The notes under the pieces were generated by a model. The model was not told the DNA's origin and searched no databases. It was given only the letters and a program-made list of their open reading frames with translations. A stretch of 64,000 nt of DNA from Caldibacillus thermoamylovorans. Its GTDB lineage: Bacteria; Bacillota; Bacilli; Bacillales; Caldibacillaceae. Both the position numbers and the translations under genes were made by a program. Shown in pieces: positions 20,146 to 29,300 of the stretch (positions are counted from its first letter, which is position 1; every line of letters starts with the position of its first letter). The stretch lies in NCBI RefSeq assembly GCF_000751775.1, contig NZ_CCRF01000022.1, positions 35,687 through 99,686 of the forward strand, given 5' to 3'.

Positions 20146-21725
20146 CAGTAGCTTTGCATTAAATTAATTTTTAAAAGTCAAGCCTTTTTATAAAAAATAT
20201 TTCCTGATTTTGTAAAATCTTTGTCCATGGGCAATAAAAAAATCTCCTTATAATTAGGTTAGGTAGTCCTTGTCCAAAACCTAATTAAAAGGAGAATCAA
20301 ACTATGGACAAGGATAAGGATAGCATAAAATTCACGATAAAGGAACTACTTGAGGTAATTAATGAGGAAAAGTTCTATGATTTAATCAATGTCAAGGATA
20401 TTGATAAGTACGTCAAGAAATTTACGGCCTACAAATTCTTTCAATTAATGATTGTTGCCCAAATCGATCAAATGGAAAGTCTGAACCGTATTTCGCAAAA
20501 ATTGAAGAATAAGGAAGAAATGCAGGAAAGCTTTCTTCTTAAAGAAATCAGCACCTCGCAAATTTCACGAAAACAGCGAATCCTAACTCCTGAGATGTTT
20601 GAAAGGATCTTTCATTATCTCGTAAGAGTAATACTTGCTCGTACGAAAAAAAAATCGATTATACGCAATATAGGCAAGCTGTACGTCATTGACTCATCTA
20701 CGATGAGTATGTGTCTTTCTCAATATCCCTGGGCGTCATTTCGCAAAACGAAGGCTGGTGTTCGACTTCATTTACGAGTAGTGGTCACGAAAAATGAGAT
20801 CATACCGGATAAAGCGATTATACTGCCTGCCAAACATGCCGATCGTACACAAATGGATGAATTGGTGGAAATCGAACCCGATGCCATCTATCTTTTTGAC
20901 AGAGGGTATGTCGATTATAAGAAGTTTGACCACTACTGTTTGAAAAACCTTCGGTTTATCACCCGTTTAAAGAAAAACGCTGAAATCGAAGTGTTAAATC
21001 AACAAGCACCCGATCCAGAAAAGCTTATTTTTAAAGATGCCGAAGTTTACCTTGGTAACCATGTCAATGGAACAAAGATGCAACACCCCCTTCGTTTAAT
21101 CGAAACAAAAGACCAGGATGGAAAAACAGTAACGATCGTGACGAATTGTTTCGATCTAACAGCGAAAGAGATTGCCGATTTATATCGGTATCGCTGGAAA
21201 ATTGAAATCTTCTTCAAATGGATGAAGCAGCATTTAAAGATTAAAACCTTTTACGGTAAAAGTGAAAATGCTGTATATAACCAGATTTGGATTGCACTCA
21301 TCACCTACTGCCTGCAAGTGCTGATGAAACTGAAATACCATTATGAAGGCAGCCTTCTTAATGTCCAGCGATGTTTGGTTGACTGCCTCTTCAAAGGCTT
21401 GAATGTATTCATCATATCATTATTCCGAAAACCAAAACGAACTTCAAAAGGCCGAAGGCCTTTCCACTGGGATAGAGAATTCGATTTCATTGTCCAGCAA
21501 TTTGAAGTAGGCGAGGTGTCGCACTTAGACGACTTGACGTACGATCCGTTGTTCCTATAGGTCATTTAAATAGTCTGAAAATTCGTGGATAAGGACTACC
21601 TTTAGTTCCTTATCAACCATTTTAATTTTGGACGGGCAGTCATGTTCGGAATATTCGGTAAATAATTCGTCAGTCAAATTTTTGTTACTTGACAATTCGT
21701 TTAAACTTTTTATGCAATGCTACTG
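20146..21725 (+). mobile_element. IS4-family insertion sequence, left copy
   Basis: 1,580 bases with terminal inverted repeats: the left end reads CAGTAGCTTTGCAT and the right end, inverted, CAGTAGCATTGCAT. An inner pair of complementary blocks (GGTAGTCCTT near 20264 and AAGGACTACC near 21591) brackets the transposase. A stem of AATTAGGTT with AACCTAATT lies just before the transposase ribosome binding site and could limit read-through translation. Confidence 0.9.
20304..21560 (+). CDS. IS4-family transposase, left copy
   Basis: 418 residues with a DDE catalytic core: first Asp in YVIDSSTMSM near residue 131, second in LFDRGYVDYKKFD near 199, and the family Y-x2-R-x3-E-x6-K signature in YRYRWKIEIFFKWMK near 295. 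AAAAGGAG precedes the ATG. It is full length and could be active. The first 88 and last 45 residues differ clearly from the right copy while the middle is almost identical. Confidence 0.94.
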   Translation: MDKDKDSIKFTIKELLEVINEEKFYDLINVKDIDKYVKKFTAYKFFQLMIVAQIDQMESLNRISQKLKNKEEMQESFLLKEISTSQISRKQRILTPEMFERIFHYLVRVILARTKKKSIIRNIGKLYVIDSSTMSMCLSQYPWASFRKTKAGVRLHLRVVVTKNEIIPDKAIILPAKHADRTQMDELVEIEPDAIYLFDRGYVDYKKFDHYCLKNLRFITRLKKNAEIEVLNQQAPDPEKLIFKDAEVYLGNHVNGTKMQHPLRLIETKDQDGKTVTIVTNCFDLTAKEIADLYRYRWKIEIFFKWMKQHLKIKTFYGKSENAVYNQIWIALITYCLQVLMKLKYHYEGSLLNVQRCLVDCLFKGLNVFIISLFRKPKRTSKGRRPFHWDREFDFIVQQFEVGEVSHLDDLTYDPLFL

Positions 21726-21810
21726 ATTTGGTTATAAAAATGCGACCAAGTCGAATGTGTTGCATAATTAAAGGTGCAGAAATACCCCCAAAGTATACAT
21801 TTTCCACAAA

Positions 21811-21856
21811 TGTCCGGATCTCGTGAAAAAATTTCCGATTTCCGGGCATTTTTTTA
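21811..21856 (+). terminator. Possible intrinsic terminator just inside the composite transposon
   Basis: TGTCCGGA and TCCGGGCA form an eight-pair stem followed by TTTTTTT. The rest of 21726-22059 holds no recognisable gene. The hairpin may be left over from the gene order in which the cargo originally lay. Confidence 0.55.
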
Positions 21857-22059
21857 ATCAGGATAAGCGTTTCCCTTTTCAACTCTTACAATTTTCAAAA
21901 AGAACACATTGAATGATTTGGAAATCGCTGAAGCTCCGGAGATTCCTTGAATATTTGTTTGTAACTCGTAAACGGTTGACATCGCTCATAGATGTATTGT
22001 TCTGTCGGCTAATGTATTATGGAATAAAAAGAACAAAAATAATCATGAGGATGGTTGGC

Positions 22060-22611
22060 ATGCTAATCCAAAAAATTGATGATGAAGTGCAATTGAGAAT
22101 GTTTTATGAAGATGATGCAGAAGAATTTTTCAACTTAATTATGGAATCCAAGTCTTATTTAAAAAAATGGCTTGGTTGGGTTGATCATACTAAAACTGTT
22201 GAAGATACTACCCAATTTATTAAATCTGGGCATACTGAACTAATAGAAAATGGAGGATATCCAACGTCATTTGCCATTATCTATAAAGGGAAGATCGCCG
22301 GTACGATTGGTTTTAATGAAATCGATAAGACAAACAAAAAAGGATTCATCGGCTATTGGTTGGGTGAAAAATTCCAAGGAAAAGGTATCATGTCTCGAGC
22401 ATTTAAAAGTGTCGTTGATTATGGATTTAAAGAACTTAAGTTAAATAGGATTCAAGTGAATGTTGCCGTCGACAATCACAAGAGTCGCGCCATTCCTGAA
22501 CGTTTTGGATTTAAGAAAGAAGGGATGATTAGACAAGCGGAATGGTTATACGACCATTATGTCGATCACATTATTTACGGTCTTTTAGCTAGGGAGTGGA
22601 AGTCATTTTAG
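22060..22611 (+). CDS. GNAT-family N-acetyltransferase (RimJ/RimL type)
   Basis: About 183 residues, starting MLIQKIDDEVQLRMF after a GAGG. The acetyl-CoA binding motif A is seen as GYWLGEKFQGKGIMSRAF, and the typical N-V-x-x-x-N-x-x-S-R-A-I-P-E-R segment follows. Proteins of this type acetylate ribosomal-protein N-termini, small amines or antibiotics. The open frame extends upstream to 21913, but that part shows no similarity and no ribosome binding site. First gene of the composite transposon cargo. Confidence 0.82.
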   Translation: MLIQKIDDEVQLRMFYEDDAEEFFNLIMESKSYLKKWLGWVDHTKTVEDTTQFIKSGHTELIENGGYPTSFAIIYKGKIAGTIGFNEIDKTNKKGFIGYWLGEKFQGKGIMSRAFKSVVDYGFKELKLNRIQVNVAVDNHKSRAIPERFGFKKEGMIRQAEWLYDHYVDHIIYGLLAREWKSF

Positions 22612-23102
22612 TACTTCTTAATCAACAAACAGGGCTTTCAAGAAAGAGCTGAAACATGCAAGCAGTTCCAGAGGGTATCCTGAATATTTTTTGGTTACTG
22701 TAATTAAACATAATTGATACTCATGATCAGAAGTTAACAATTCTTCCAAACAGAGGCAGAAGGTTCAAACCATGATACCTTTTAAACATGAAGAAATGTG
22801 ATTCATAAAATTGAGAGATTACTTGATCTTATTTGAATGAAAAGATACTATTGGCAATTTTTTCTTTAAGCAGGGCTAGTGCACGGACAGCCTCTTTTTT
22901 TAACCAGAAGGGTACTTATATTTCAGACTGTTAAATTCAAATTCTTCCCGGTCAACTATTTTCTAACTTTTGTTCCTTTTTATAAATTAAATTATTTATT
23001 CTAAATAAGCGAGTGAAAAGCACTTTGCCTGTAAAGTCAGCTCGAATACTTGTCTGTTAAAATATTTTCAGGAAAGTGTGCGTAATTAAAGGGGTTATAA
23101 AT
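22612..23102. other. 490-base non-coding stretch in the transposon cargo
   Basis: No gene is recognised. A weak hairpin of AGGGCT and AGCCTC followed by TTTTTTT near 22873-22905 may be a terminator. The rest is AT-rich with stops in all frames. Confidence 0.5.
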
Positions 23103-23753
23103 ATGATCAAAATAATAAAAATCACAGGTATTTCAGATACGTATCCTGAAGAAATCGAAGGAACCTACGAATGGTACGCCGCAAAGGAACCAGGGCATGA
23201 TTTTTGTGATTTATATGAAGCCGAATATATTTATGAAAAAACGGGATTCTTTAAAGGCTTGAATTATCACTTAATTCATTACCCGGATGGTGAAGTCCAT
23301 TCCCCATTTCAGCTGCAAGAAAATGTTTATGTGGACAAGCCCGTCTGGAATGATGGAGTGTTAAATTTTCTAGTTGTTGATTTTCGTGCCCAACTCATTA
23401 AAATCACAGCATACACACCGATCATGAGAAAATTAGAAACGATTGCTGAGTTAGCTTTATCAGAAGTTGAAGATTGTTATAACCTTATGCTCGAGACGAC
23501 CCCACTTACTCTCGGCAGAAGTGGTCATGACGGTTTTTACGAAATCGTTTGGCCGGAAAAAAAGAAAATTGCCATTGGCAAGAATGAGACCATATTATTT
23601 CGGGATGGCGATCGTCTCTATTTCTCCGAATGGTATGAAGATCCGGACTATCATGAAACTGTAGTCGTTCGAGATATTCATACAGGGAAAATTATAGAAA
23701 AAAGTAAAGGTTATTTACGGAGACTGCCTAATAATGTGTATTGGAAAACTTGA
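23103..23753 (+). CDS. Hypothetical protein, 216 residues
   Basis: Starts MIKIIKITGISDTYPEE after AAAGGGG; an upstream in-frame start at 23076 lacks a ribosome binding site. The protein is soluble, acidic and rich in aromatic residues, without signal peptide or membrane segment. Short runs such as WPEKKKIAIGKNETILFRDG suggest beta structure. I do not recognise a family. It lies between the GNAT and VanZ-like genes in the transposon cargo. Confidence 0.7.
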   Translation: MIKIIKITGISDTYPEEIEGTYEWYAAKEPGHDFCDLYEAEYIYEKTGFFKGLNYHLIHYPDGEVHSPFQLQENVYVDKPVWNDGVLNFLVVDFRAQLIKITAYTPIMRKLETIAELALSEVEDCYNLMLETTPLTLGRSGHDGFYEIVWPEKKKIAIGKNETILFRDGDRLYFSEWYEDPDYHETVVVRDIHTGKIIEKSKGYLRRLPNNVYWKT

Positions 23754-23814
23754 TTAATAACGGATATACTATATTTAGAAAATTTACCGATTTTCAAAAC
23801 ATCATCTGGAGCGG

Positions 23815-24351
23815 ATGAATAGAAAGGGAAAACAAGGGGGTATTCGTCTCGTGCGAACTGCAGTTAAAGTGGGATTATCAATCGCGCTCTGTTTATATCT
23901 GTTCGTTCTCTCAAAACTACTTTTATTCAAGTACTTTACCATTCAACAGATTATGAATCATTTAACATTTAATTTTGAAAGCTATCCCTGGCTAGGTAAT
24001 CACAATTTTATCCCGTTTAAGACGATTGCATATTATTTGTTCCTGGCCAATGATATCAATTTCATTATTCGCCTTGAAAATTTGCTGGGAAATATAATCG
24101 CGTTCATCCCGTTTGGCTTTTTCCTTCCACTGTTGTCCAAAAAGTTTCATAGTTTCAAAATGGTTGCACTCGCAACATTTTGTTTAAGTTTGACGTTTGA
24201 ACTGATACAACTCATTTTCCGATTTGGAAGTTTTGATGTGGATGATTTGATTTTAAATACCGTTGGCGGAATGATCGGTTACATACCCGTTAAAGTTGTA
24301 AGCAGATACGTTAGACGTAGACGTGAAGAGCAAAAGCGTACGCTGGGTTAA
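23815..24351 (+). CDS. VanZ-like family membrane protein
   Basis: 178 residues with four predicted membrane helices and the family C-terminal motif FDVDDLILNTVGGMIGY near residue 140. VanZ itself gives low-level teicoplanin resistance by an unknown mechanism; most homologs are uncharacterised. The ATG at 23815 has only a closely spaced GGAG; a GTG at 23851 is better placed after GGGGG and may be the true start, giving 166 residues. Confidence 0.85.
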   Translation: MNRKGKQGGIRLVRTAVKVGLSIALCLYLFVLSKLLLFKYFTIQQIMNHLTFNFESYPWLGNHNFIPFKTIAYYLFLANDINFIIRLENLLGNIIAFIPFGFFLPLLSKKFHSFKMVALATFCLSLTFELIQLIFRFGSFDVDDLILNTVGGMIGYIPVKVVSRYVRRRREEQKRTLG

Positions 24352-24468
24352 TTTTGACAGTTTGTGTGAATTTTACTGCTATCGTTAGATGAATGACATA
24401 AGTTCCTTTAAAAGGATGAAAAGAAATGCTTATTTAAAATTTGTTTTCAAAAAATCCTTTGTAAAAGA

Positions 24469-24582
24469 GTGAAAGAAGTTTATCCTGAAGATTTGCTCGA
24501 AAAAGTAGTGAAAATGCTAAATGAAAAGTCAAAATCCAAATTATTAGACATCACACAAGACAGCCCATCTATCAACATTTAG
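24469..24582 (+). CDS. Small ORF or gene remnant, 37 residues
   Basis: A GTG-initiated frame encodes VKEVYPEDLLEKVVKMLNEK and 17 more residues, a charged helical stretch. There is no good ribosome binding site, and it ends inside a terminator hairpin, so it resembles the C-terminal remnant of a longer protein. No family is recognised. Confidence 0.3.
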   Translation: MKEVYPEDLLEKVVKMLNEKSKSKLLDITQDSPSINI

Positions 24583-24600
24583 TAGGTGGGCTGTTTCCTT
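24560..24600. terminator. Bidirectional hairpin terminator
   Basis: ACAGCCCA and TGGGCTGT form the base of a hairpin extended by CTA/TAG, with TTTCCTTTT on the plus side. It lies at the 3' end of the LOG-family gene on the minus strand. Confidence 0.75.
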
Positions 24601-25164
24601 TTATTTATATGTTCTTACTTGTGGTGGCGTAAAATTCGCAATGAATTCTTCGATCTCTGTAAAAGAATCGGTAAATAACATGGCCTTTTTATCGGCTTCA
24701 GCCATAAATCCGTTTTTTACCATTCCATCATAAAATTCTCTTAATTTATCGTAGTAACCGTCTATGTTAAATAATATACATGGATTTTGATGCTGTCCAA
24801 TTCGTGCCCATGAAATCGCTTCTGAAATTTCCTCCAATGTCCCCGGACCACCTGGCAAGGCAATATAACAATCTCCTAATTCAATCATTTTATTTTTGCG
24901 TTCTGACATCGAATTCACGATTTCCAAACGCGTTAAATTGGGATGACTGAGCTCTCGATCTACTAAAAACGTCGGAATGATGCCGATGACTTTTCCGTTG
25001 TGTAGTAACACTTCATCCGCAAGAACGCCCATTAATCCGGCCTTTCCTCCACCGTAAACTAACGTATGCCCATTCCTGGCAATCCACCGGCCAAGGGATT
25101 TTGCGGCCACGATAAATCCGTCGTTATGTCCTAAACTTGCACCACAATATACTACAATGTTCAT
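24601..25164 (-). CDS. LOG-family protein (cytokinin riboside 5'-monophosphate phosphoribohydrolase type, YvdD-like)
   Basis: 187 residues with a Rossmann-like fold. The N-terminal YCGASLG, the GGGKAGLMGVLAD turn and the family motif PGGPGTLEE near residue 95 are all present. LOG enzymes cleave nucleoside monophosphates to base and ribose phosphate; the bacterial role may be nucleotide salvage. It is divergent from the MazG-like gene next to it, which also acts on nucleotides. Confidence 0.9.
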   Translation of the reverse strand: MNIVVYCGASLGHNDGFIVAAKSLGRWIARNGHTLVYGGGKAGLMGVLADEVLLHNGKVIGIIPTFLVDRELSHPNLTRLEIVNSMSERKNKMIELGDCYIALPGGPGTLEEISEAISWARIGQHQNPCILFNIDGYYDKLREFYDGMVKNGFMAEADKKAMLFTDSFTEIEEFIANFTPPQVRTYK

Positions 25165-25223
25165 ATTCTCCCACCCTTAATGAAATGCTATTATCATTAT
25201 AGAGGATGAGGGGGTGGGTTGCA

Positions 25224-25538
25224 ATGAATATTTTTGACTATCAAAAGTGGATTACCGATTTTTATAAACAGCGTGGCTGGTACGAATTCAGTCCGTTTAT
25301 CCGTGTCAATTTTCTAATGGAGGAAGTTGGTGAAGTATCAAAAGCTATTCGTACCATTGAAATTGGCCGTGATCGTCCAGATGAAGTGCCATTAACAAGG
25401 GAACAACAAATTGAAAACTTAAAAGAAGAACTTGGTGATGTGTTAGATAATGTATTCATTTTAGCTGATAAGTACAATATTAATCTGACAGAAATTATGG
25501 AAAGCCATAAAGAAAAACTGACAAATCGCTATAAGTAA
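25224..25538 (+). CDS. MazG-like nucleotide pyrophosphohydrolase
   Basis: 104 residues starting MNIFDYQKWITDFYK, a single all-alpha NTP-PPase domain. The metal-binding E-E-x-x-E is seen in MEEVGEVSKAI near residue 31 and the second helix motif in EELGDVLDNVF near 72. It would cleave NTPs or dNTPs, possibly damaged ones, to monophosphates. The ATG at 25224 follows GAGGGGGTGGG; the upstream in-frame ATG at 25206 is less likely. Confidence 0.87.
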   Translation: MNIFDYQKWITDFYKQRGWYEFSPFIRVNFLMEEVGEVSKAIRTIEIGRDRPDEVPLTREQQIENLKEELGDVLDNVFILADKYNINLTEIMESHKEKLTNRYK

Positions 25539-25588
25539 TGCGGAAGCATGCATTCATTTGCACGGAGTTTGCTAAAAAGCTGGAAAGG

Positions 25589-25629
25589 AAAAATCCTCCA
25601 TGGCAAAATTGCTACCCGGGAGGATTTTC
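25589..25629. terminator. Bidirectional terminator between convergent genes
   Basis: AAAATCCTCC and GGGAGGATTTT form a strong stem with a T-run on one side and an A-run on the other. It separates the MazG-like gene from the convergent membrane-protein gene. Confidence 0.85.
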
Positions 25630-25671
25630 AACATTGATTTATGTGATTATATCTTCATTGTTTGTCGAAAA

Positions 25672-26217
25672 TTAATTTTTAACTGGTCTTAGCCCGCTTA
25701 TATAGACTATATAAACCAATGTCAGAGGAATTACACTCATATTTTTTAAAAAGTATATGCAAGCATTATACAGAGCATTGGAATCGGTTGATTGTATGCC
25801 TATTAATCCAGCGTTCGAACTGAAAATCCAGCTGAGTAGCATGATGAATAAATTCCCTACTCCATATAATAAGACGAGGAAGACAATGATTTGCGCCAAA
25901 AAACCGTAGGGCCAATTTTTTTGAAATTGGATAGAGGCTGAATGTCCAAGTTTATCCCAAAAGTTTTTATCTCTAAGGTCATTTATTTTACTCTTGGTCA
26001 TCATGATAATAATCAATACGAAGAGAAAACATCTTGTGATGAATACAATCCCCTCTAACCAAAATGGTGCAGAGGGATTCAACATTTGAATTGCGCGAAT
26101 CACCGAAGGGATGAGAGAAACGCATAGTAGGGATATATGACTGTAAAAAAATTTAATACTCGTTAGGAGAGTTTCCATTCCAATTTTGCTATAGCGCAAG
26201 ACTTCAGAACGCTTCAT
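25672..26217 (-). CDS. Membrane protein of unknown function, 181 residues
   Basis: Four hydrophobic segments are seen at about residues 24-45, 56-75, 108-130 and 155-175. The N-terminus and the loop near residues 78-100 are charged. I do not recognise a family. The start is MKRSEVLRYSKIG with a GAAAGGA sequence upstream. It lies in the transposon cargo without a clear operon partner. Confidence 0.65.
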   Translation of the reverse strand: MKRSEVLRYSKIGMETLLTSIKFFYSHISLLCVSLIPSVIRAIQMLNPSAPFWLEGIVFITRCFLFVLIIIMMTKSKINDLRDKNFWDKLGHSASIQFQKNWPYGFLAQIIVFLVLLYGVGNLFIMLLSWIFSSNAGLIGIQSTDSNALYNACIYFLKNMSVIPLTLVYIVYISGLRPVKN

Positions 26218-26340
26218 AAAATCTTGTCCTTTCTATTCAAATGTAGTAATTTCTAAAATACACGAATCGTTTTTCGGTTATATAAAATGTGATAAGGTAT
26301 ATTGTATTAAAAACCAAACTGGAAGGAGATTTCGTATACT

Positions 26341-26931
26341 GAGACGAACGATCGTTTTGATTCAACAAATGATGAAAAACTCCGAGAAGTCGTTGTAGGT
26401 GAGCTTAAGCCCCACAATGTCCAGATCACACTTCTAGATTATGATCCGAAATGGCCCGAGTTATTCGAGCGCGAGGCAAAAAGAATTTACTCCATCCTGG
26501 GTGATAAAGTACTCCAATTAGAACATGTTGGCTCAACTTCTGTACCAGGTCTATGTGCAAAGCCAATTATTGATATGCTGCTCGTCGTGAAAGACTCTAC
26601 CGATGAAAGTGCCTATGTACCTGATTTGGAGAATTCCAGGTACGTTTTGCGTATTCGGGAGACGAATTGGTATGAACACCGGCTTTTTAAAGGTCCGGAT
26701 ACAGATATCAATTTACACGTATTTAGTAGAGGTTGTCCAGAAATTGAACGGATGCTGCGATTTCGCGATTGGTTAAAGAACAATCGTGATGATCGTGATA
26801 AATATGCCAGGGTGAAACGTGATCTGGCAAAACAGCAATGGAAATACGTTCAGGACTATGCGGATGCCAAAAGTGCAATTGTACAGGAAATCATGGAGAG
26901 AGCGAACACTTTTTATGAAAACAAAGAGTAA
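26341..26931 (+). pseudogene. GrpB/UPF0157 family gene without a usable start codon
   Basis: The frame from 26341 to the stop encodes a complete GrpB-like nucleotidyltransferase-fold protein: LLDYDPKWPELFEREA, then EHVGSTSVPGL and KPIIDMLL, then NLHVF and FRDWLKNNRDDRDKY. Upstream in frame there is a stop at 26308 and no ATG, GTG, TTG or CTG before the domain begins. A good AAGGAG at 26323-26328 is followed by ATACTGAG, where ATGACTGAG would be expected; loss of one G from ATG explains this. The next ATG (26575) is inside the domain and gives only 118 residues. It is either inactivated or uses a very rare start. Confidence 0.75.
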
Positions 26932-27052
26932 ACGGTACTGATTTTTGTTTTAATAGTGCTGTGGGATGATTTCAACCAGGTGATCCTAAAATATTGATAA
27001 ATCTAATAATACAATTTTCTCTTCGACGAATCTATGATTAACATGAGGTGAC

Positions 27053-27745
27053 ATGATGCTATTCCTAACATTCTTTTTACTTTTCATTGTTGTGGGTTAT
27101 CCAATCTGGGATTATTTTTACATGAAAAAGATTAATAGCAATCAATTTGTTAGATGGAGATTATACAGTGAAATCATGTTTGTGCAATGGGGATTGGTCA
27201 TTATATTATTGATCTTTTGGTCTTCGACTGATCGAAAAATTCATGATTTATTTATCTATACAGAACCCTTTTTAAAATTCGATACTGAAACGCTTGTTTC
27301 TGCCGCTATAGGAGTAATAGTTAGTATCCTGATTATCGCTTTAATCTTTCGCTTTTCAAAATCAGCGAAAGAAAAGGTATCCGAGGCACATCAAGATGAA
27401 AGTATTCAATTTTTAATACCTAAAACACCCGTGGAACGTTTTTTGTTTTTTTGGGTCTCCGTTACGGCAGGTGTCTGTGAGGAGATCATTTTTCGCGGAT
27501 TAATGTTGTATTATTTTAGCCATCTTCCCTTTGATCTTTCCATTTTTGCTATTGGTTTAATTTCCAGTCTGTTATTTGGTATTGTCCATTTATATCAAGG
27601 CTGGAAAGGTGTTTTACAAACCGCCTACTTGGGAGCGATTTTATTTTTCCTATATGTGGGAACAGGAACGTTATGGGTACCTATTGTCCTTCACTTCTTA
27701 ATTGATGTGAAGTTTGTTTTTTTACCGAATAAGGAGTCTGTATAA
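27053..27745 (+). CDS. CPBP-family intramembrane metalloprotease
   Basis: 230 residues with six or so membrane helices. The Abi/CPBP motifs are intact: EEIIFRGLM near residue 143, FGIVHLYQG near 180 and HFLID near 219, which together form the glutamate/histidine metal site. Members process prenylated or small peptides, or give bacteriocin self-immunity. GAGGTG precedes the ATG. No bacteriocin gene was seen nearby. Confidence 0.88.
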   Translation: MMLFLTFFLLFIVVGYPIWDYFYMKKINSNQFVRWRLYSEIMFVQWGLVIILLIFWSSTDRKIHDLFIYTEPFLKFDTETLVSAAIGVIVSILIIALIFRFSKSAKEKVSEAHQDESIQFLIPKTPVERFLFFWVSVTAGVCEEIIFRGLMLYYFSHLPFDLSIFAIGLISSLLFGIVHLYQGWKGVLQTAYLGAILFFLYVGTGTLWVPIVLHFLIDVKFVFLPNKESV

Positions 27746-28200
27746 AATTAGAATGCTTGAAGCAAGATTATTTCACGTGTTTCACTAGAGATGGTGATTT
27801 TATTAACCAATCTTAACAAACAAATTGAATCACTTTCTGTATAAGTAAGTTTGTCCAGATTTTCTCCTTCGTTATGAATCTTTTTTGTTTTTTTGAAAAA
27901 ACATACGTTGTAAAATGTTGTTGGAAAATTTCAAAAGTAACTTTAAAATAACCTTAACTAGTATTGTATGGAGGTGTTGTTTAACGTTTAAAAGTTTTTG
28001 TTTTGTGACCAGAATTTTTCTTTGTATGAACAGGACGTTTGTTTGCTTCTACTTTCAGCAATTCATCACAGATCCAACAGGACAATAATTGATAGAAAAA
28101 ATAGCTGAAAAAGTATGGGTATTAAAAGGACGCGGATGGTATATTTGTTTCATGTTGTTGATGTAATAAGAGAATTATTGTCATTTTAAGGAGAGCTTTT
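27746..28200. other. 455-base intergenic region with a possible minus-strand gene fragment
   Basis: Mostly AT-rich and non-coding. On the minus strand 27981-28121 reads as an open frame ending SCWICDELLKVEANKRPVHT and a basic tail, without a start codon because a stop lies just upstream. It has the look of a C-terminal remnant of a small CxxC protein. The plus strand holds the promoter region for the next gene. Confidence 0.4.
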
Positions 28201-28407
28201 ATGAGAAAGATCGGGTTTATTATTCACTCCATAGGCTTGGTTGCCTTAGCAATTATGTGTGGTATAGCAATGTTAATTATGCATGTGGATTCACTAAATG
28301 GTGAATATAATACGAATTGGATCACGTATGTTGAGTATGAATTATTATTAATAGCTTTTGTAATGATACTGGGGATATTTTTGGGGTTTACAAATAAAAA
28401 AAGATAA
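28201..28407 (+). CDS. Small membrane protein, 68 residues
   Basis: Two hydrophobic helices at about residues 5-27 and 45-63 separated by a short polar loop, ending in a basic TNKKR. AAGGAGAG precedes the ATG at good spacing and a strong terminator follows, so it is probably a genuine single gene. Family unknown. Confidence 0.65.
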   Translation: MRKIGFIIHSIGLVALAIMCGIAMLIMHVDSLNGEYNTNWITYVEYELLLIAFVMILGIFLGFTNKKR

Positions 28408-28454
28408 ACTATAAAGAATTTTCAACGCAGTTCCATAACGTTATCATGTCAACA

Positions 28455-28486
28455 AGTCAAGTGGGGTACCATTTGACTTTTTTAGA
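28455..28486 (+). terminator. Terminator after the small membrane protein gene
   Basis: AGTCAAGTGG and CCATTTGACT form a ten-pair stem (one G-T pair) with a GGTA loop, followed by TTTTT. Confidence 0.85.
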
Positions 28487-28696
28487 TTTCATTGATGCTA
28501 CCTTTCAACTATCAACGAAGCTCTCTGCAAAAGGTAAAAGTTCGCCAAAATTGTATATCGAGATTAAAAAGTCATGAATACAAATCGATACAAAAACAAC
28601 GACATTTATCAATTTTAGAAAAGGGAAATCTTATCAACAGAGAATTTCCTGTCTAATCTTTAATGAAAAATGACTTCGACTCCCTATATCTTCTAA

Positions 28697-28724
28697 TGAA
28701 AAAAAGATGGATAATTCCATCTTG
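28697..28724 (-). terminator. Terminator of the isochorismatase-like gene
   Basis: AAGATGGA and TCCATCTT form a perfect eight-pair hairpin, followed on the minus strand by a run of T residues. It lies about 15 bases beyond the stop of the minus-strand gene. Confidence 0.8.
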
Positions 28725-28739
28725 CAAAAGAATAAAACT

Positions 28740-29300
28740 TCATTCTTCTAATTTATTTATTAATTGATCGGTTGTCAGGATGGTCGCAAATTCTTCGTGT
28801 AAAGTTGCTAGCGATACATGATGGATTGTTTCCGGATCATAATACTTGCCGTTTTGATCTTTTAAGCCGAAAGCTGCCGTCGCATCCGAAATAAGGTAAG
28901 TTTTAAAGCCGAGATTTCCACTCATTCTCGTTGTCGTCGAAACACAATGAGGTGTCGTTAATCCAGTTATGACAACAGTTCCGATTTCATGATCTCTTAA
29001 GTAATTTTCTAAATTGGTCCCAATAAAGCAGCTATTGACTTTCTTAGTGATGAACACTTCTCCTGACAGGGGCCTAACAATATCCTTAATTGCAAAGCCT
29101 TTATTCATTGGATGAAATAAAGAATTAGGATTGTCTGATTTATGTTGAATAAATATCACTGGCCACTTCATTTTCCTCCATTTTTTTAAAATCCGGCTAA
29201 TATTTTCTTCTGCGTTTACATTATTACGCTTTCCCCATTTCTCATTATCAAAGGCCTTTTGCACATCAACAATGATTAAGGCACTGTTCTGAAATTCCAC
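28740..29300 (-). CDS. Cysteine hydrolase, isochorismatase family
   Basis: 186 residues. The family catalytic triad is visible: Asp12 in IIVDVQKAF, a lysine at 86-87 in FITKKVNSCF and Cys119 in TTPHCVSTTTRM. Members hydrolyse isochorismate, nicotinamide or other amides; substrate cannot be assigned from sequence. The start at 29300 has a properly spaced GGAG sequence. Confidence 0.88.
   Translation of the reverse strand: MEFQNSALIIVDVQKAFDNEKWGKRNNVNAEENISRILKKWRKMKWPVIFIQHKSDNPNSLFHPMNKGFAIKDIVRPLSGEVFITKKVNSCFIGTNLENYLRDHEIGTVVITGLTTPHCVSTTTRMSGNLGFKTYLISDATAAFGLKDQNGKYYDPETIHHVSLATLHEEFATILTTDQLINKLEE

Noticed and set aside
20264..21601. Inner GGTAGTCCTT/AAGGACTACC pair as the true IS ends
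   Set aside because: The 9-base target duplication lies next to the outer CAGTAG/CTACTG ends, so the inner pair is subterminal.
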